Below, piece by piece: positions 1 to 9,220 of a stretch of 35,294 bases of DNA (position 1 is its first letter; every line of letters starts with the position of its first letter). Position numbers and translations under genes: made by a program. Source of the DNA: Erythrobacter sp. UBA1916 (GTDB lineage: Bacteria > Pseudomonadota > Alphaproteobacteria > Sphingomonadales > Sphingomonadaceae); contig DDFY01000021.1 in the NCBI GenBank assembly GCA_002337385.1, positions 79,544 to 114,837 on the forward strand, written 5' to 3'. Below the pieces are notes generated by a model that had not been told where the DNA came from, made no database searches, and was given only the letters and a program-made list of their open reading frames with translations.

Positions 1-2388
1 CCGCCGATCCTGTGCCAGGGGCGCGGCAGCGCGGCCAATTCGGCGGTCTGTTATGTGCTCGGCATCACCAGCGTGGACCCGGCGAAGCACGCGCTGCTGT
101 TCGACCGCTTCATCTCCGAAGAGCGCAAGGAGCCGCCCGATATCGACGTCGATTTCGAGCACGAGCGGCGCGAGGAAGTGATCCAGCACATCTATGACAA
201 ATATGGCCGCCACCGCGCGGGGCTGTGCGCAACGGTGATCCACTACCGCCCGCGGATGGCGATCCGCGAGGTGGGCAAGGTGATGGGCCTGAGCGAAGAC
301 GTCACCTCCGCGCTTGCGCGTACCGTCTGGGGCAGCATGGGCCGCGAGGTGAGCCACCGCCACGCCGAGGAAATCGGCATGGACCTTGCCGATCCGCACC
401 TCAGGCGCGTGCTGGCGCTGACCGAGCAGATGATCGGCATGCCGCGCCATCTTAGCCAGCATGTCGGCGGCTTCATCCTCACCGCCAGCCCGCTCACCGA
501 GACGGTGCCGATCGGCAACGGCGCCATGCCCGATCGCTCGTTCATCGAGTGGGACAAGGACGATATCGACGCGCTCGGCATCCTCAAGGTCGATGTGCTG
601 GCGCTGGGGATGCTGACCTGCATCCGCAAGTGCCTCGACCTGCTGGAGGAGCACCATGGCCGCGCGCTGACGCTGGCGACAGTGCCGCGCGAGGATGCGG
701 AGACCTACGCCATGCTGCGCAAGGGGGATTCGCTGGGGGTGTTTCAGGTCGAGAGCCGCGCGCAGATGAACATGCTGCCCCGGCTGCGCCCGCGCGAGTT
801 CTACGATCTGGTGATTCAGGTCGCGATCGTGCGCCCCGGTCCGATCCAGGGCGATATGGTGCACCCCTACTTGCGCCGCAGACGTGGAGCTGAGGCGGTC
901 GAGATACCCGCGCCGGGCCCGGAACACGGTCCTCCCGACGAACTGTCGAGCATTCTCAAGCGGACGCTGGGGGTGCCGATCTTTCAGGAGCAGGCGATGA
1001 AGATCGCGCTCGATGCGGCGAAGTTCTCCCCCGGCGAGGCGAACCGGCTGCGCAAGGCGATGGCCACCTTTCGCAGCCGGGGCAAGGTCGACGAGCTGGA
1101 GGACATGATGGTCGGGCGGATGATCGCGCGCGGTTATGACCCGGACTTTGCAACAAGGTGCTTCAACCAGATCAAGGGCTTTGGCGAATATGGCTTTCCC
1201 GAAAGCCACGCGGCCAGCTTCGCGCACCTTGTCTATGTTTCGAGTTGGCTGAAGTGCCACTTCCCCGCCGCCTTCGCTTGCGGCCTGCTCAATTCGCAAC
1301 CGATGGGGTTCTATGCCCCGGCGCAGATCGTGCGCGATGCGCGCGAGCATGGCGTGGCGGTGCTGCCGGTCGATGTGAACCGCTCGGAGTGGAACTGTAC
1401 GCTGGAGGAGATCGCCTCGGCAGGCTGTGACCGTGAGGATGGTAGACAAGACTGCCATATCGCTCTGCGCCTGGGCTTTCGCCAACTTGACGGCCTGCCT
1501 GAACATGCCGCAGCCATGCTGGTCGCCGCGCGGCAGGCGGGCGGAGGCTTCACCGACGTAAGCGATCTCCGCCAGCACGCACGGCTGCACCCCGCCTATA
1601 TCGAGAAGCTCGCCAGCGCCGATTGCTTCGGCTCGATCGGCCTCACGCGCAGGCAGGCCCTGTGGGACGCGCGCAGCCTCACCGCCGCGCCCGATCTGCC
1701 GCTGTTCACCCACGCCGAAACGCACGAAGAGGGGGCCGAGCGAGGCCGGGCCGCGCTCCCCAAAATGCCGCTCAGCGAGGAGGTCGTCACCGACTACCAG
1801 ACCACGCGGCTCAGCCTGAAGGCGCACCCGATGAGCTTCCTGCGCGCCTCGCTGGGCGAGCGCGGCTTCGTCCGAGCGGCCGATCTGCGCGCGCGCAAGA
1901 ACCGGGCCACGGTGCAGGTGGCGGGCGTGGTGCTGATCCGCCAGCGGCCCGGCTCGGCCAAAGGCGTCTGCTTTATCACCATCGAGGATGAGACCGGCGT
2001 CGCCAACGTGGTGGTCTGGCCCGATCTGATGGAGCGTCTACGCCGCGTGGTGATGGGCGCGCGGCTGATGGAAGTGCGCGGGCGGGTCGAGTATGACGAC
2101 GAGGTGGTTCACATCATCGCCCAGCACATCACCGACACGACGCAGGATTTGCATCTGCTGTCGGACGACCTGCTGTCCGCCCCGCTCGCGCGCGCCGACC
2201 ATATCAAGGCCCCGATTCCCAGTGGCAAGGTCAAACCGCGCGACAACCTGCGGGAGGGAGCGGACGATCCAGTTGAGCCATGGCAGGATCCGCCGCCGGG
2301 CAACCGCGACTGCGGCTTCCACGGCCCCGACTTGCGCGGCCATCCGCGCAATCTCAGGATCATTCCCAAGTCCCGCGACTTTCATTGA
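1..2388 (+). CDS. dnaE2: Error-prone DNA polymerase DnaE2 (ImuC), 5' end outside the window
   Basis: This is the C-terminal 795 residues of a C-family DNA polymerase used in SOS-induced translesion synthesis, normally with ImuA and ImuB. The frame is open from base 1, beginning in the conserved CQGRGSAANSAVCY stretch, so the PHP domain and the start lie upstream of the window. Catalytic aspartates are visible in PPDIDVDFEHERRE (window residues about 49 and 51) and in KVDVLALG (about residue 198). A helix-hairpin-helix region around KLASADCFGSIGLTRRQAL follows, then an OB-fold (about residues 637-710, VQVAGVVLIRQRPGSAKGV). The C-terminus HPRNLRIIPKSRDFH is typical of DnaE2 rather than replicative DnaE. 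The stop lies 1 base before the start of the extensin-like gene. Confidence 0.96.
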   Translation, partial: PPILCQGRGSAANSAVCYVLGITSVDPAKHALLFDRFISEERKEPPDIDVDFEHERREEVIQHIYDKYGRHRAGLCATVIHYRPRMAIREVGKVMGLSEDVTSALARTVWGSMGREVSHRHAEEIGMDLADPHLRRVLALTEQMIGMPRHLSQHVGGFILTASPLTETVPIGNGAMPDRSFIEWDKDDIDALGILKVDVLALGMLTCIRKCLDLLEEHHGRALTLATVPREDAETYAMLRKGDSLGVFQVESRAQMNMLPRLRPREFYDLVIQVAIVRPGPIQGDMVHPYLRRRRGAEAVEIPAPGPEHGPPDELSSILKRTLGVPIFQEQAMKIALDAAKFSPGEANRLRKAMATFRSRGKVDELEDMMVGRMIARGYDPDFATRCFNQIKGFGEYGFPESHAASFAHLVYVSSWLKCHFPAAFACGLLNSQPMGFYAPAQIVRDAREHGVAVLPVDVNRSEWNCTLEEIASAGCDREDGRQDCHIALRLGFRQLDGLPEHAAAMLVAARQAGGGFTDVSDLRQHARLHPAYIEKLASADCFGSIGLTRRQALWDARSLTAAPDLPLFTHAETHEEGAERGRAALPKMPLSEEVVTDYQTTRLSLKAHPMSFLRASLGERGFVRAADLRARKNRATVQVAGVVLIRQRPGSAKGVCFITIEDETGVANVVVWPDLMERLRRVVMGARLMEVRGRVEYDDEVVHIIAQHITDTTQDLHLLSDDLLSAPLARADHIKAPIPSGKVKPRDNLREGADDPVEPWQDPPPGNRDCGFHGPDLRGHPRNLRIIPKSRDFH

Positions 2389-2389
2389 C

Positions 2390-3118
2390 ATGGCCCCACC
2401 GAAGCGACGCCGCAAACCATCCAGAATGCCAGCGCCCGGAACATGGGCCAGCCTCATGGCGCTGGTCGCCTTCGTCTATGCCGGGTGGATCTGGCTGCAG
2501 GAGAACCCGCAGCATAACCCTTGGACACCGCTCGATCTGCGACAGGAAAAAGGCTGGGCGACCTCAGCAAAACTCGAACTGGCACGCGAAGATATGGACA
2601 CCTGCCGCGGCGTGCTCACCCGAAGCGACATCGCCTTTACCGCGCTTGATCCCTCAGGCGAGGGTGAGTGCCGTCGCGAAGATCGGCTAACGCTGCCCGA
2701 CTATCCGCTGACGCCCGCCACCCCGCAAATGACCTGCCCGGTGGCAATCGGGCTGGAACTGTGGACGAAGGACCTGAAACCGCTCGCCACCGATATACTC
2801 GGCTCACCCATCGCCCGGATCGAGCAGCTTGGCACCTATTCGTGCCGCCGCATGTACAGTGCAGACACCGGCAACTGGAGCGAACACGCCACCGGCAACG
2901 CCATCGACATCGCCGCTTTCGTGCTGGAGGATGGGCGCCGGATCAGCGTGTTGGGCGACTGGGACGACGAAGGCGAACAAGGCCAGTTTCTGCATGCCGC
3001 GCGCAAGGCGGCCTGCGAGAGCTTCGGCACGGTCCTGTCACCCGACTACAACGCCGCGCACGCCGATCACTTCCATCTCGATCAGGGCCGCCCCGCAGTG
3101 ATGGGCGCCTGCCGCTAG
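2390..3118 (+). CDS. Extensin-like C-terminal domain protein, membrane anchored
   Basis: A 242-residue protein. The basic N-terminus (KRRRK) and one hydrophobic segment at about residues 18-36 suggest a single-span anchor with the rest in the periplasm. The C-terminal half carries signature motifs of the bacterial extensin-like C family: a Cys-rich core (MTCPVAIGLELW, YSCRRMYS), HATGNAIDIAAF and, near the end, HADHFHLDQG. The His/Asp pattern resembles that of LAS-type metallopeptidases acting on peptidoglycan, but the activity is inferred only. I chose the ATG 1 base after the dnaE2 stop; longer readings of this frame run back inside dnaE2. It probably rides on the dnaE2 transcript. It converges on phoB with only 2 bases between the stops. 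Confidence 0.88.
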   Translation: MAPPKRRRKPSRMPAPGTWASLMALVAFVYAGWIWLQENPQHNPWTPLDLRQEKGWATSAKLELAREDMDTCRGVLTRSDIAFTALDPSGEGECRREDRLTLPDYPLTPATPQMTCPVAIGLELWTKDLKPLATDILGSPIARIEQLGTYSCRRMYSADTGNWSEHATGNAIDIAAFVLEDGRRISVLGDWDDEGEQGQFLHAARKAACESFGTVLSPDYNAAHADHFHLDQGRPAVMGACR

Positions 3119-3120
3119 GG

Positions 3121-3810
3121 TCAGACCGGCTCCAGCGCGTAACCCGCCGAGCGCACCGTGCGGATCGGATCGCGTGCGTTATCCAGCGCGATGGCCTTGC
3201 GCAGGCGGCGGATGTGCACATCAACCGTGCGTTCCTCGATTTCGCTGCCCGTGCCCCAGACTGCATCAAGCAGCTGGCTGCGCGAGAACACCCGGCGCGG
3301 GTGCTCCATGAAGAACTTGAGCAGGCGGTATTCGGTCGGCCCGATCTGCAAGGCGCGGCCCCGCCGCTCCACCCGGTGTGCGACCGGATCGAGCTTGATG
3401 TCGCCCGTTTCGATCGTCTCGCCCGCCAGCGCCGGACGCACGCGGCGCAGCACGGCGGACACGCGTGCCAGCAGCTCGCGCGGGGAAAAGGGCTTGGTCA
3501 CATAGTCGTCAGCGCCGGTTTCGAGGCCGCGCACACGGTCGTCCTCGGCCTCGCGCGCGGTCAGCATGATGATCGGAACGTGGGCGGTGGCCTTATCGCG
3601 GCGCAGGCGGCGGCAGACCTCGATCCCGCTGGTGCCCTCGATCATCCAGTCGAGCAGCACGAGATCGGGCGTATCCTCGGCGGCCATGACCAGCGCCTCG
3701 TCACCATCGGCGCTGGTGCGCACCTCGTAGCCTTCGCTGGCGAAGCGATATTCAAGCAGTTCGGCAAGGGCCGTATCGTCTTCGACCAGCAGCAGTTTGG
3801 GAGCGGACAT
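3121..3810 (-). CDS. phoB: Phosphate regulon response regulator PhoB
   Basis: A 229-residue OmpR/PhoB-family response regulator. The receiver domain (residues 1-120) has the acidic pair in LLLVEDDTAL (D11, D12), the phospho-acceptor Asp at about D54 in LVLLDWMIEG, and the conserved Lys in DDYVTKPFSP. The winged-helix DNA-binding domain follows (LQIGPTEYRLLKFF, then ERTVDVHIRRLRKAI). When phosphorylated by PhoR it would bind Pho boxes. I chose the ATG that gives MSAPKLLLVEDD; the frame is open 9 codons further but that part is not conserved. It is the last gene of the pst cluster, 111 bases beyond phoU, and has its own Pho box upstream, which predicts autoregulation. Confidence 0.95.
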   Translation of the reverse strand: MSAPKLLLVEDDTALAELLEYRFASEGYEVRTSADGDEALVMAAEDTPDLVLLDWMIEGTSGIEVCRRLRRDKATAHVPIIMLTAREAEDDRVRGLETGADDYVTKPFSPRELLARVSAVLRRVRPALAGETIETGDIKLDPVAHRVERRGRALQIGPTEYRLLKFFMEHPRRVFSRSQLLDAVWGTGSEIEERTVDVHIRRLRKAIALDNARDPIRTVRSAGYALEPV

Positions 3811-3873
3811 AACGCGAAACCTCATTGGCGGCCGCACAAGCGCGGGCAGCCGTCACGCAGTTATGGCATTTTT

Positions 3874-3891
3874 CCGACAGATTTGTGACAT
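3874..3891 (-). promoter_or_regulatory. Pho box upstream of phoB
   Basis: On the minus strand this reads ATGTCAC-AAAT-CTGTCGG, two 7-base half sites separated by 4 bases. That is very close to the consensus CTGTCAT-AWAW-CTGTCAY known for PhoB. A -10-like CATAAC follows about 9 bases downstream (around 3859-3864), so the box sits where a -35 element would be. It lies 63 bases before the phoB start codon in the phoU-phoB gap. The match is seen directly; binding is inferred. Confidence 0.8.
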
Positions 3892-3921
3892 TAAGACACA
3901 ACGCTGACGCCGGAATGACCC

Positions 3922-4590
3922 TTAGCGCTCGATATCCTGTGGATAGGTCCCGACCGCAGCAAAGTGGACCATCTCGGCCACGTTGGTCGCATGGTCACCA
4001 ATCCGCTCGATATTACGGGCCACGAACAGCAGCTGCGCCGCACTCGAAATGGTCGCGGGATTTTCCACCATATAGCTGACGTAATTGCGGAAAATGCTGT
4101 CGTAGAAAGCATCGACCTTGGCGTCAGCCTCGATCACGTCGCGCGCCACGATGGGGTCACGCGCGGCATAGGCTGTCAGCACGTCGTGGACCATCTCGAT
4201 CGCGACCTCGGCCATGGCGGGCAGCAAGGTCAGCGGCTCGAACCGCGAGCGGCCCTCGATACGGCCGGTGCGCTTGGCGATGTTCTTGGCATAGTCACCG
4301 ATGCGTTCGATCACGCCGCCGATCTTCAGCGCGGCGATAATTTCGCGCAGATCGTCGGCCATCGGCGCGCGCAGGGCGAGCATCCGCACCGCCATGGCGT
4401 CAACCTCGGCTTCGAGCGTGTCGAGCTTCTTGTCGCGCTCCACCACCTCGGCGGCGAGCACCTCGTCACCGTTGAGCATGGCCTCCATCGCCTGATGGAT
4501 CGCCAGTTCAGCCAGACCGCCCATCTCGGCAATCAGCCCGCGCAGACGCGTGATGTCCTCGTCGAAGGCCTTTACGGTATGTTCGCTCAT
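3922..4590 (-). CDS. phoU: Phosphate signalling protein PhoU
   Basis: A 222-residue, almost entirely helical protein with the duplicated PhoU three-helix repeat. Typical pieces are the N-terminal FDEDITRLRGLIAEMGGLAE, the mid-repeat RMLALRAPMADDLREIIAALKI, and IERIGDYAKNIAKR with its C-terminal counterpart IERIGDHATNVAEMV, which contain the ExxxD metal-binding pattern. PhoU connects the PstSCAB transporter to PhoR and keeps the kinase off when phosphate is plentiful. Its ATG overlaps the pstB stop (TGATG), which implies translational coupling. Confidence 0.96.
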   Translation of the reverse strand: MSEHTVKAFDEDITRLRGLIAEMGGLAELAIHQAMEAMLNGDEVLAAEVVERDKKLDTLEAEVDAMAVRMLALRAPMADDLREIIAALKIGGVIERIGDYAKNIAKRTGRIEGRSRFEPLTLLPAMAEVAIEMVHDVLTAYAARDPIVARDVIEADAKVDAFYDSIFRNYVSYMVENPATISSAAQLLFVARNIERIGDHATNVAEMVHFAAVGTYPQDIER

Positions 4591-5420
4591 CAGCCGTAGC
4601 GCCCTGTAATGTAGTCCTTCGTCCGCTCTTCCGCCGGGTTGGTGAAGACATCGGACGTAAGACCGTATTCGACCAGATGGCCGAGGTGAAAGAAAGCAGT
4701 TCGCTGCGAAACACGCGCAGCTTGCTGCATCGAATGGGTGACGATCACGATAGCATAGTTACCGCGCAGATCATCGATAAGTTCCTCGATCTTGGCGGTA
4801 GCGATCGGATCGAGCGCGCTGCACGGCTCGTCCATCAGGATCACTTCCGGCTCCACCGCAATGGCGCGCGCGATGCAAAGCCGCTGCTGCTGGCCGCCCG
4901 AAAGCGCAGTGCCGGTATCGGTCAGCCGGTCCTTGACCTCGTTCCAAAGGCCTGCGCGCTGGAGGCTCTTCTCCACGATCACATCAAGGTCGGCCTTGCT
5001 GTCGGCCAGCCCGTGAATGCGCGGGCCATAGGCGATGTTTTCATAGATCGACTTGGGAAACGGATTGGGCTTCTGAAACACCATGCCGACCCGCGCGCGC
5101 AGCTGCACCACGTCCATGCCGCTGTCGTAAATGTCTTCGCCGTCGAGCGCGATCTGGCCGGTGACGCGCGCCGAAGCGATGGTGTCGTTCATCCGGTTCA
5201 ACGACCGCAGGAAGGTCGACTTGCCGCAGCCCGAGGGACCGATGAAGGCGGTCACATATTCGCTGAACACGTCGATCGAAACCGAATCGATCGCCTGCTT
5301 GTCGCCATAGTAAACCGACACGTCGCGCGCGGTCATTTTCGCGGGGCCGTGATCGGCGCGCTCGGCGTCGATTGAGGGCATCGCGGCCCGTACTTGCGGG
5401 GCTTCGGGGTATTCGGACAT
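4590..5420 (-). CDS. pstB: Phosphate ABC transporter ATP-binding protein PstB
   Basis: A 276-residue ATPase of the high-affinity phosphate importer. It has Walker A (GPSGCGKST, residues 61-69), the Q-loop (VFQKPNPFPKSIYEN), the signature LSGGQQQRLCIARAIA and Walker B VILMDEPCSALDP. The first 28 or so residues precede the usual PstB start and look unstructured. I chose the ATG that overlaps the pstA stop (TAATG). A GAGAAG Shine-Dalgarno lies 8 bases upstream of it. Another ATG 6 bases upstream, at 5426, has that same motif too close. It acts on the cytoplasmic face with PstA and PstC. Confidence 0.96.
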   Translation of the reverse strand: MSEYPEAPQVRAAMPSIDAERADHGPAKMTARDVSVYYGDKQAIDSVSIDVFSEYVTAFIGPSGCGKSTFLRSLNRMNDTIASARVTGQIALDGEDIYDSGMDVVQLRARVGMVFQKPNPFPKSIYENIAYGPRIHGLADSKADLDVIVEKSLQRAGLWNEVKDRLTDTGTALSGGQQQRLCIARAIAVEPEVILMDEPCSALDPIATAKIEELIDDLRGNYAIVIVTHSMQQAARVSQRTAFFHLGHLVEYGLTSDVFTNPAEERTKDYITGRYG

Positions 5421-6679
5421 TACCATTTCTTCTCGAAGCGGTTGCGCAGATAAATGGCGAGACCATTCATCAGCAGGAGAAACACAAGCAGGACGATGAT
5501 AGCCGCGCTGGTCCGTTCCACAAACCCGCGATCGATTTCATCCGACCACAGGAAAATCTGCATCGGCAGCACAGTGGCATTGTCGGTGAACCCATCGGGC
5601 GGTGTAGCCACGAAGGCGCGCATCCCGATCAGCAGCAAGGGAGCGGTTTCGCCCAGCGCGCGCGCCATGCCGATAATCGTTCCGGTCAAGATGCCCGGCA
5701 GCGCCAGCGGCAACACATGGTGGAACACCACCTGGACCGGAGAGGCCCCGATGGCCAGCGCCCCGGCGCGAATGGATGGCGGCACCGCCTTGATCGCATT
5801 GCGCCCCGAGATGACGATCACCGGCATGGTCATCAGTGCCAGGGTGAGGCCGCCGATCAGCGGAGCCGAGCGAAAGCCCGGGAAGATCGCGAGGAACACC
5901 GCAAGGCCAAGCAGGCCGAAGATGATCGAAGGCACCGCAGCGAGGTTGTTGATCGAAACTTCGATGATGTCGGTCCAGCGATTCTTGGGGGCATACTCCT
6001 CAAGATAGAGTGCCGCCAAAACACCGATTGGAAAGGCGAGGGCTAGGGTGACAATCATCGTCAGGATCGAACCCTTGAGCGCCCCCCAGATGCCTGCCAG
6101 CTGCGGGTCCGTTGCATCCGACCGGGCGAGGAATCCAAGGTCTAGGCGCTCGGCCAGCTTTCCTTCGGCTGCCAGCTTTTCTGCAAGCGGCTGAAGCTCC
6201 GACTGGCCATCACCAGCGAAGGCCGAGGCAAGCGAGTTGCTTGCAGGCAGCCACAGGGTGCTCGACCGGTTGAGCATGGTGGGATCGGCGATGATGTCTT
6301 TGGCGACCAGGCGCCATGCATCGGAGTTCAGCTCCTTGCCGGCTTGCTCGCCGAGGCTCTGTTCGGCCGAGAAGGCAACCACCGCTGGCAGGCCCTGATT
6401 TTCGAGCGAGCGGATCTGCACCGAGTCGCTGGTGGCATTCGGATCGAGCGAAAGGGAGGCCCCGGCAAGATCGACCTCAACCTGCAGGTCTGCACGCTGA
6501 AAGCCGCCCAGGCCGTTGAGCGTCATCGTCACCAGCAGGAACAGCAACATGGCAATCGAAAAGCCCACGGCCGCCATGCCGGCATATTTGAAACGCCGCT
6601 CGGCAGCATAACGCTTCTTCAGCCGGGCTGCGAAGTCCGGGGTGCGGGTAGGGCCGAGGGGGTTGGCGGTGTCAGTCAT
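5420..6679 (-). CDS. pstA: Phosphate ABC transporter permease PstA
   Basis: A 419-residue inner-membrane permease. After a first membrane segment (about residues 33-58, AAVGFSIAMLLFLLVTMTL) comes a long periplasmic N-terminal extension. This extension is common in alphaproteobacterial PstA and I believe it is the DUF3333 region. The permease core has about five further helices and the EAA-type loop (AIGASPVQVVFHHVLPLALPGILTG). The ATG at 6679 overlaps the end of pstC by 8 bases. A GTG three codons upstream, at 6688, has a better-placed AAGAGG and cannot be excluded. It pairs with PstC to form the phosphate channel. Confidence 0.94.
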   Translation of the reverse strand: MTDTANPLGPTRTPDFAARLKKRYAAERRFKYAGMAAVGFSIAMLLFLLVTMTLNGLGGFQRADLQVEVDLAGASLSLDPNATSDSVQIRSLENQGLPAVVAFSAEQSLGEQAGKELNSDAWRLVAKDIIADPTMLNRSSTLWLPASNSLASAFAGDGQSELQPLAEKLAAEGKLAERLDLGFLARSDATDPQLAGIWGALKGSILTMIVTLALAFPIGVLAALYLEEYAPKNRWTDIIEVSINNLAAVPSIIFGLLGLAVFLAIFPGFRSAPLIGGLTLALMTMPVIVISGRNAIKAVPPSIRAGALAIGASPVQVVFHHVLPLALPGILTGTIIGMARALGETAPLLLIGMRAFVATPPDGFTDNATVLPMQIFLWSDEIDRGFVERTSAAIIVLLVFLLLMNGLAIYLRNRFEKKW

Positions 6680-8057
6680 AGGCTTCACGGAACCTCTTCA
6701 CCACGCGCAGGGCGATGAAATTGAGCGCCAGCGTTACCAGGAACAGCACGAAGCCAAGCGCAAAGGCGGCGAGCGTGGTGGGATGATCGAAGCTGCCTTC
6801 ACCGGTGAGCAGGGCAACGATCTGCACCGTAACCGTGGTCATCGCCTCCAACGGATTGGCAGAGAGATTGGCGGCGGTGGACGCAGCCATCACCACGATC
6901 ATGGTTTCGCCGATCGCACGGCTGATCGCCAGCATCACGCCCGCCACGATGCCGGGCAGAGCGGCGGGGACCAGCACGCGGCGGATCGTCTCGTTCTTGG
7001 TTGCGCCCATCGCGAGGCTGCCATCGCGCATGGCCGAAGGCACGGCAGCGATGGAATCGTCGGCCATCGAGGACACGAACGGAATAATCATCACCCCCAT
7101 CACGAGGCCGGCCGACAGTGCGCTTTCGCTGGAGGGGTTAGATACGCCGAGCGCCAGCGCGACATCGCGGATGGCAGGGCCAATGGTGAGCGCGGCGAAA
7201 TATCCGTAAACCACCGTTGGCACGCCAGCGAGCACCTCAAGCGCGGGCTTGGCCCAGGCGCGGAAGCGCGGGTTGGCATATTGGGTGAGGTAGATAGCGC
7301 TCATCATCCCGATCGGGATGGCCACGATCATCGCGATGATAGCGCCAATGAACAGGGTGCCCCAGAACAACGGCACCGCGCCATAACGGCTTGCGTCGAT
7401 GTTCTGGACCGAGCTCATCGGGTCCGGGTTCCACTGCAGCCCGAACAGGAAATCGAGCGGCGAGACAATCCCGAAGAAGCGCCAGGTTTCGAACACCAGA
7501 GTCGCGAAAATGCCGAGGGTGGTGAAGATCGCGACAAGCGAGAAGGCCAGCAGAAGCCCCATCACCATGCGTTCGACATGGTTGCGCGCGGCAAGGTCGG
7601 GCTTCACGCGCAGGAACACGTAAACCGCCGATGCTCCGGCAATGATCAGCGCGATGCCGATGCCGAGGAAGGTGTAGAACTGGCTCGAAGCGGCGTAGAC
7701 CTCGGCCAGCGTGCGGGCTTCTTCGTAGAAGTTCGGACCGCCCGGATTGAGAGCCAGACTGCGCGCCTCAGCAAGGATCGCCATGCGCTGTTGCCCGAAG
7801 GCGGGCAAGCTCTGCGCTGCCGGGCTGTCCAGCACGTCGGCCATGATGAGCTGCGACGAGATCGGCCCCCATGCCAGCAAGAACAGCGCCATCGGCACCG
7901 CCACCCACAGCGCGGCATACCAGCCGAAGTGCGAGGGCAGCGCCGCATGGCGCTTGGCCTTGCTATTGGCACGGAAGGTTTGCGCCCGCGCACGCGCGAA
8001 CAGCCAGGCGACCAGCCCAAGGCCTAGAGCGAGCAGGATCGGCAAAGCGGGCGACAT
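6672..8057 (-). CDS. pstC: Phosphate ABC transporter permease PstC
   Basis: A 461-residue permease subunit, longer than the E. coli protein because of an N-terminal extension with its own membrane segments (residues 1-20 and about 42-65), typical of the alphaproteobacterial type. The core holds the EAA loop (AMGATKNETIRRVLVPAALPGIVAGVML, in two pieces AMGATKNETIRRVL and VPAALPGIVAGV) and IGMMSAIYLTQYA. It starts 18 bases after the pstS stop and overlaps pstA, so all four transporter genes appear to be on one transcript. The opposite strand shows a reading frame of the same length that is only a shadow of the high GC content. Confidence 0.94.
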   Translation of the reverse strand: MSPALPILLALGLGLVAWLFARARAQTFRANSKAKRHAALPSHFGWYAALWVAVPMALFLLAWGPISSQLIMADVLDSPAAQSLPAFGQQRMAILAEARSLALNPGGPNFYEEARTLAEVYAASSQFYTFLGIGIALIIAGASAVYVFLRVKPDLAARNHVERMVMGLLLAFSLVAIFTTLGIFATLVFETWRFFGIVSPLDFLFGLQWNPDPMSSVQNIDASRYGAVPLFWGTLFIGAIIAMIVAIPIGMMSAIYLTQYANPRFRAWAKPALEVLAGVPTVVYGYFAALTIGPAIRDVALALGVSNPSSESALSAGLVMGVMIIPFVSSMADDSIAAVPSAMRDGSLAMGATKNETIRRVLVPAALPGIVAGVMLAISRAIGETMIVVMAASTAANLSANPLEAMTTVTVQIVALLTGEGSFDHPTTLAAFALGFVLFLVTLALNFIALRVVKRFREAYD

Positions 8058-8075
8058 GCTGAGCGCTTCGTCTGG

Positions 8076-9110
8076 CTACTGGAAGTCGGCCAGGGTGAGG
8101 GCAGGACGGGCGGACACCGCCTCATCCATTTCGGCCATCTTCTCAGGCGGATTGGCGACCAGGCCAACCTTGGCGAGCGGGCCATCAGCCGTCCAGCTTT
8201 CACGCCACACCTGGAGATATTCGGTCATACCCGGGATCGCCCCGATATGGTCGTCCTTGACGTAGATGAACAGCGGCCGCGCGCCGGGATAGGCGAAGCT
8301 GGCGATGTTGTCGTAGGTGGGCTCGACCCCGTCCATCGTCAGGCCCTGCAGCTTGTCGAGGTTCTCTTCCAGATAGGAATAGCCAAACACGCCGATGGTG
8401 TTCGGATTGCTCTCGATCTTCTGCACGATCAGGTTGTCCTGCTCGCCCTGTTCGACAAAGGCGCCATCCGCACGCACTTCTGTGCAGATGCGGTCTTCAT
8501 CCTCGTCGCTCAGTCCTTCGGGCAAAGGTCCGGCCTCGCAGCCGACCTTGAGCACCAATTCCTTGAGCGCGTCGCGCGTGCCGGAGGTGGACGGCGGGCC
8601 GTAAACCAGAATCGGCAGGTCGGGCAGCGAGGGATCGATGTCAGACCAGGTCTTCGCGGTCTGTTCGCCGCCATAGGGATTTGCCGCGAGCGCGCGATAA
8701 ACGATCTCGGGAGTCAGGTTCATGGTGATCCCGTCACGCGAGGAGGCAAAGGCGATGCCGTCGAGCCCGACCTGGATCTCGGTGATCGCGTTGACGCCGT
8801 TGGCGGTGCAGGTCTCGAACTCGCTTTTCTTCATCCGGCGCGAGGCGTTGGCAAAGTCGGGCGTGTCAGGGCCGACGCCGCCGCAGAACAGTGCAATGCC
8901 TGCGCCCGAACCGATCGCCTCGATCACCGGCGAAGAGAATTCGGGGTAAGACCGGGCAAAGGTCTCCGCCACCACTTTGGCAAACGGATAGACGGTCGAG
9001 GATCCAACCGCCCGAATGCCGGTGCGGCCTTCGCCGCCCCCGGAATCACCGCAGGCGGAAAGCAGCGCGCTGGCGGCTGCAAGGAGGGTTAGGGCAGGTC
9101 TCGCATTCAT
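8076..9110 (-). CDS. pstS: Phosphate-binding lipoprotein PstS
   Basis: A 344-residue periplasmic phosphate-binding protein. The N-terminus is a lipoprotein signal with lipobox LLSAC (Cys at residue 20 from the chosen ATG), so it should be anchored rather than soluble as in E. coli. The type II binding-protein fold is recognised from IRAVGSSTVYPFAKVVAETFARS near the start, EAIGSGAGIALFCGGVG, and the ASSRDGITMNLT segment. A longer reading begins at a TTG at 9122. I prefer the ATG because it leaves a normal lipoprotein signal. It sits 134 bases from the phoR stop, ahead of pstCAB. Confidence 0.93.
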   Translation of the reverse strand: MNARPALTLLAAASALLSACGDSGGGEGRTGIRAVGSSTVYPFAKVVAETFARSYPEFSSPVIEAIGSGAGIALFCGGVGPDTPDFANASRRMKKSEFETCTANGVNAITEIQVGLDGIAFASSRDGITMNLTPEIVYRALAANPYGGEQTAKTWSDIDPSLPDLPILVYGPPSTSGTRDALKELVLKVGCEAGPLPEGLSDEDEDRICTEVRADGAFVEQGEQDNLIVQKIESNPNTIGVFGYSYLEENLDKLQGLTMDGVEPTYDNIASFAYPGARPLFIYVKDDHIGAIPGMTEYLQVWRESWTADGPLAKVGLVANPPEKMAEMDEAVSARPALTLADFQ

Positions 9111-9166
9111 CGGCAATTCCAATTCCTTCGGATCGCGACCTAGATCGGTCAGGTTGCGCTGTGGCT

Positions 9167-9184
9167 ACAGCCAAGCTCGGCTGT
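9167..9184. promoter_or_regulatory. Palindrome over a -35-like hexamer in front of pstS
   Basis: A perfect inverted repeat, ACAGCC-N6-GGCTGT. On the minus strand the hexamer TTGACA (9182-9187) overlaps it and could be a -35 element for pstS, but no good -10 stands 16-18 bases further on. I could not find a Pho box in this gap. The role is open. Confidence 0.35.
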
Positions 9185-9220
9185 CAAAGCAACCCCTCTT
9201 TTCGCAACTGTTGGGGACGA

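Noticed and set aside
6642..8027. 461-codon plus-strand frame
   Set aside because: Antisense of pstC, which has clear permease motifs; the product is His/Arg/Glu-rich and matches no family that I know.
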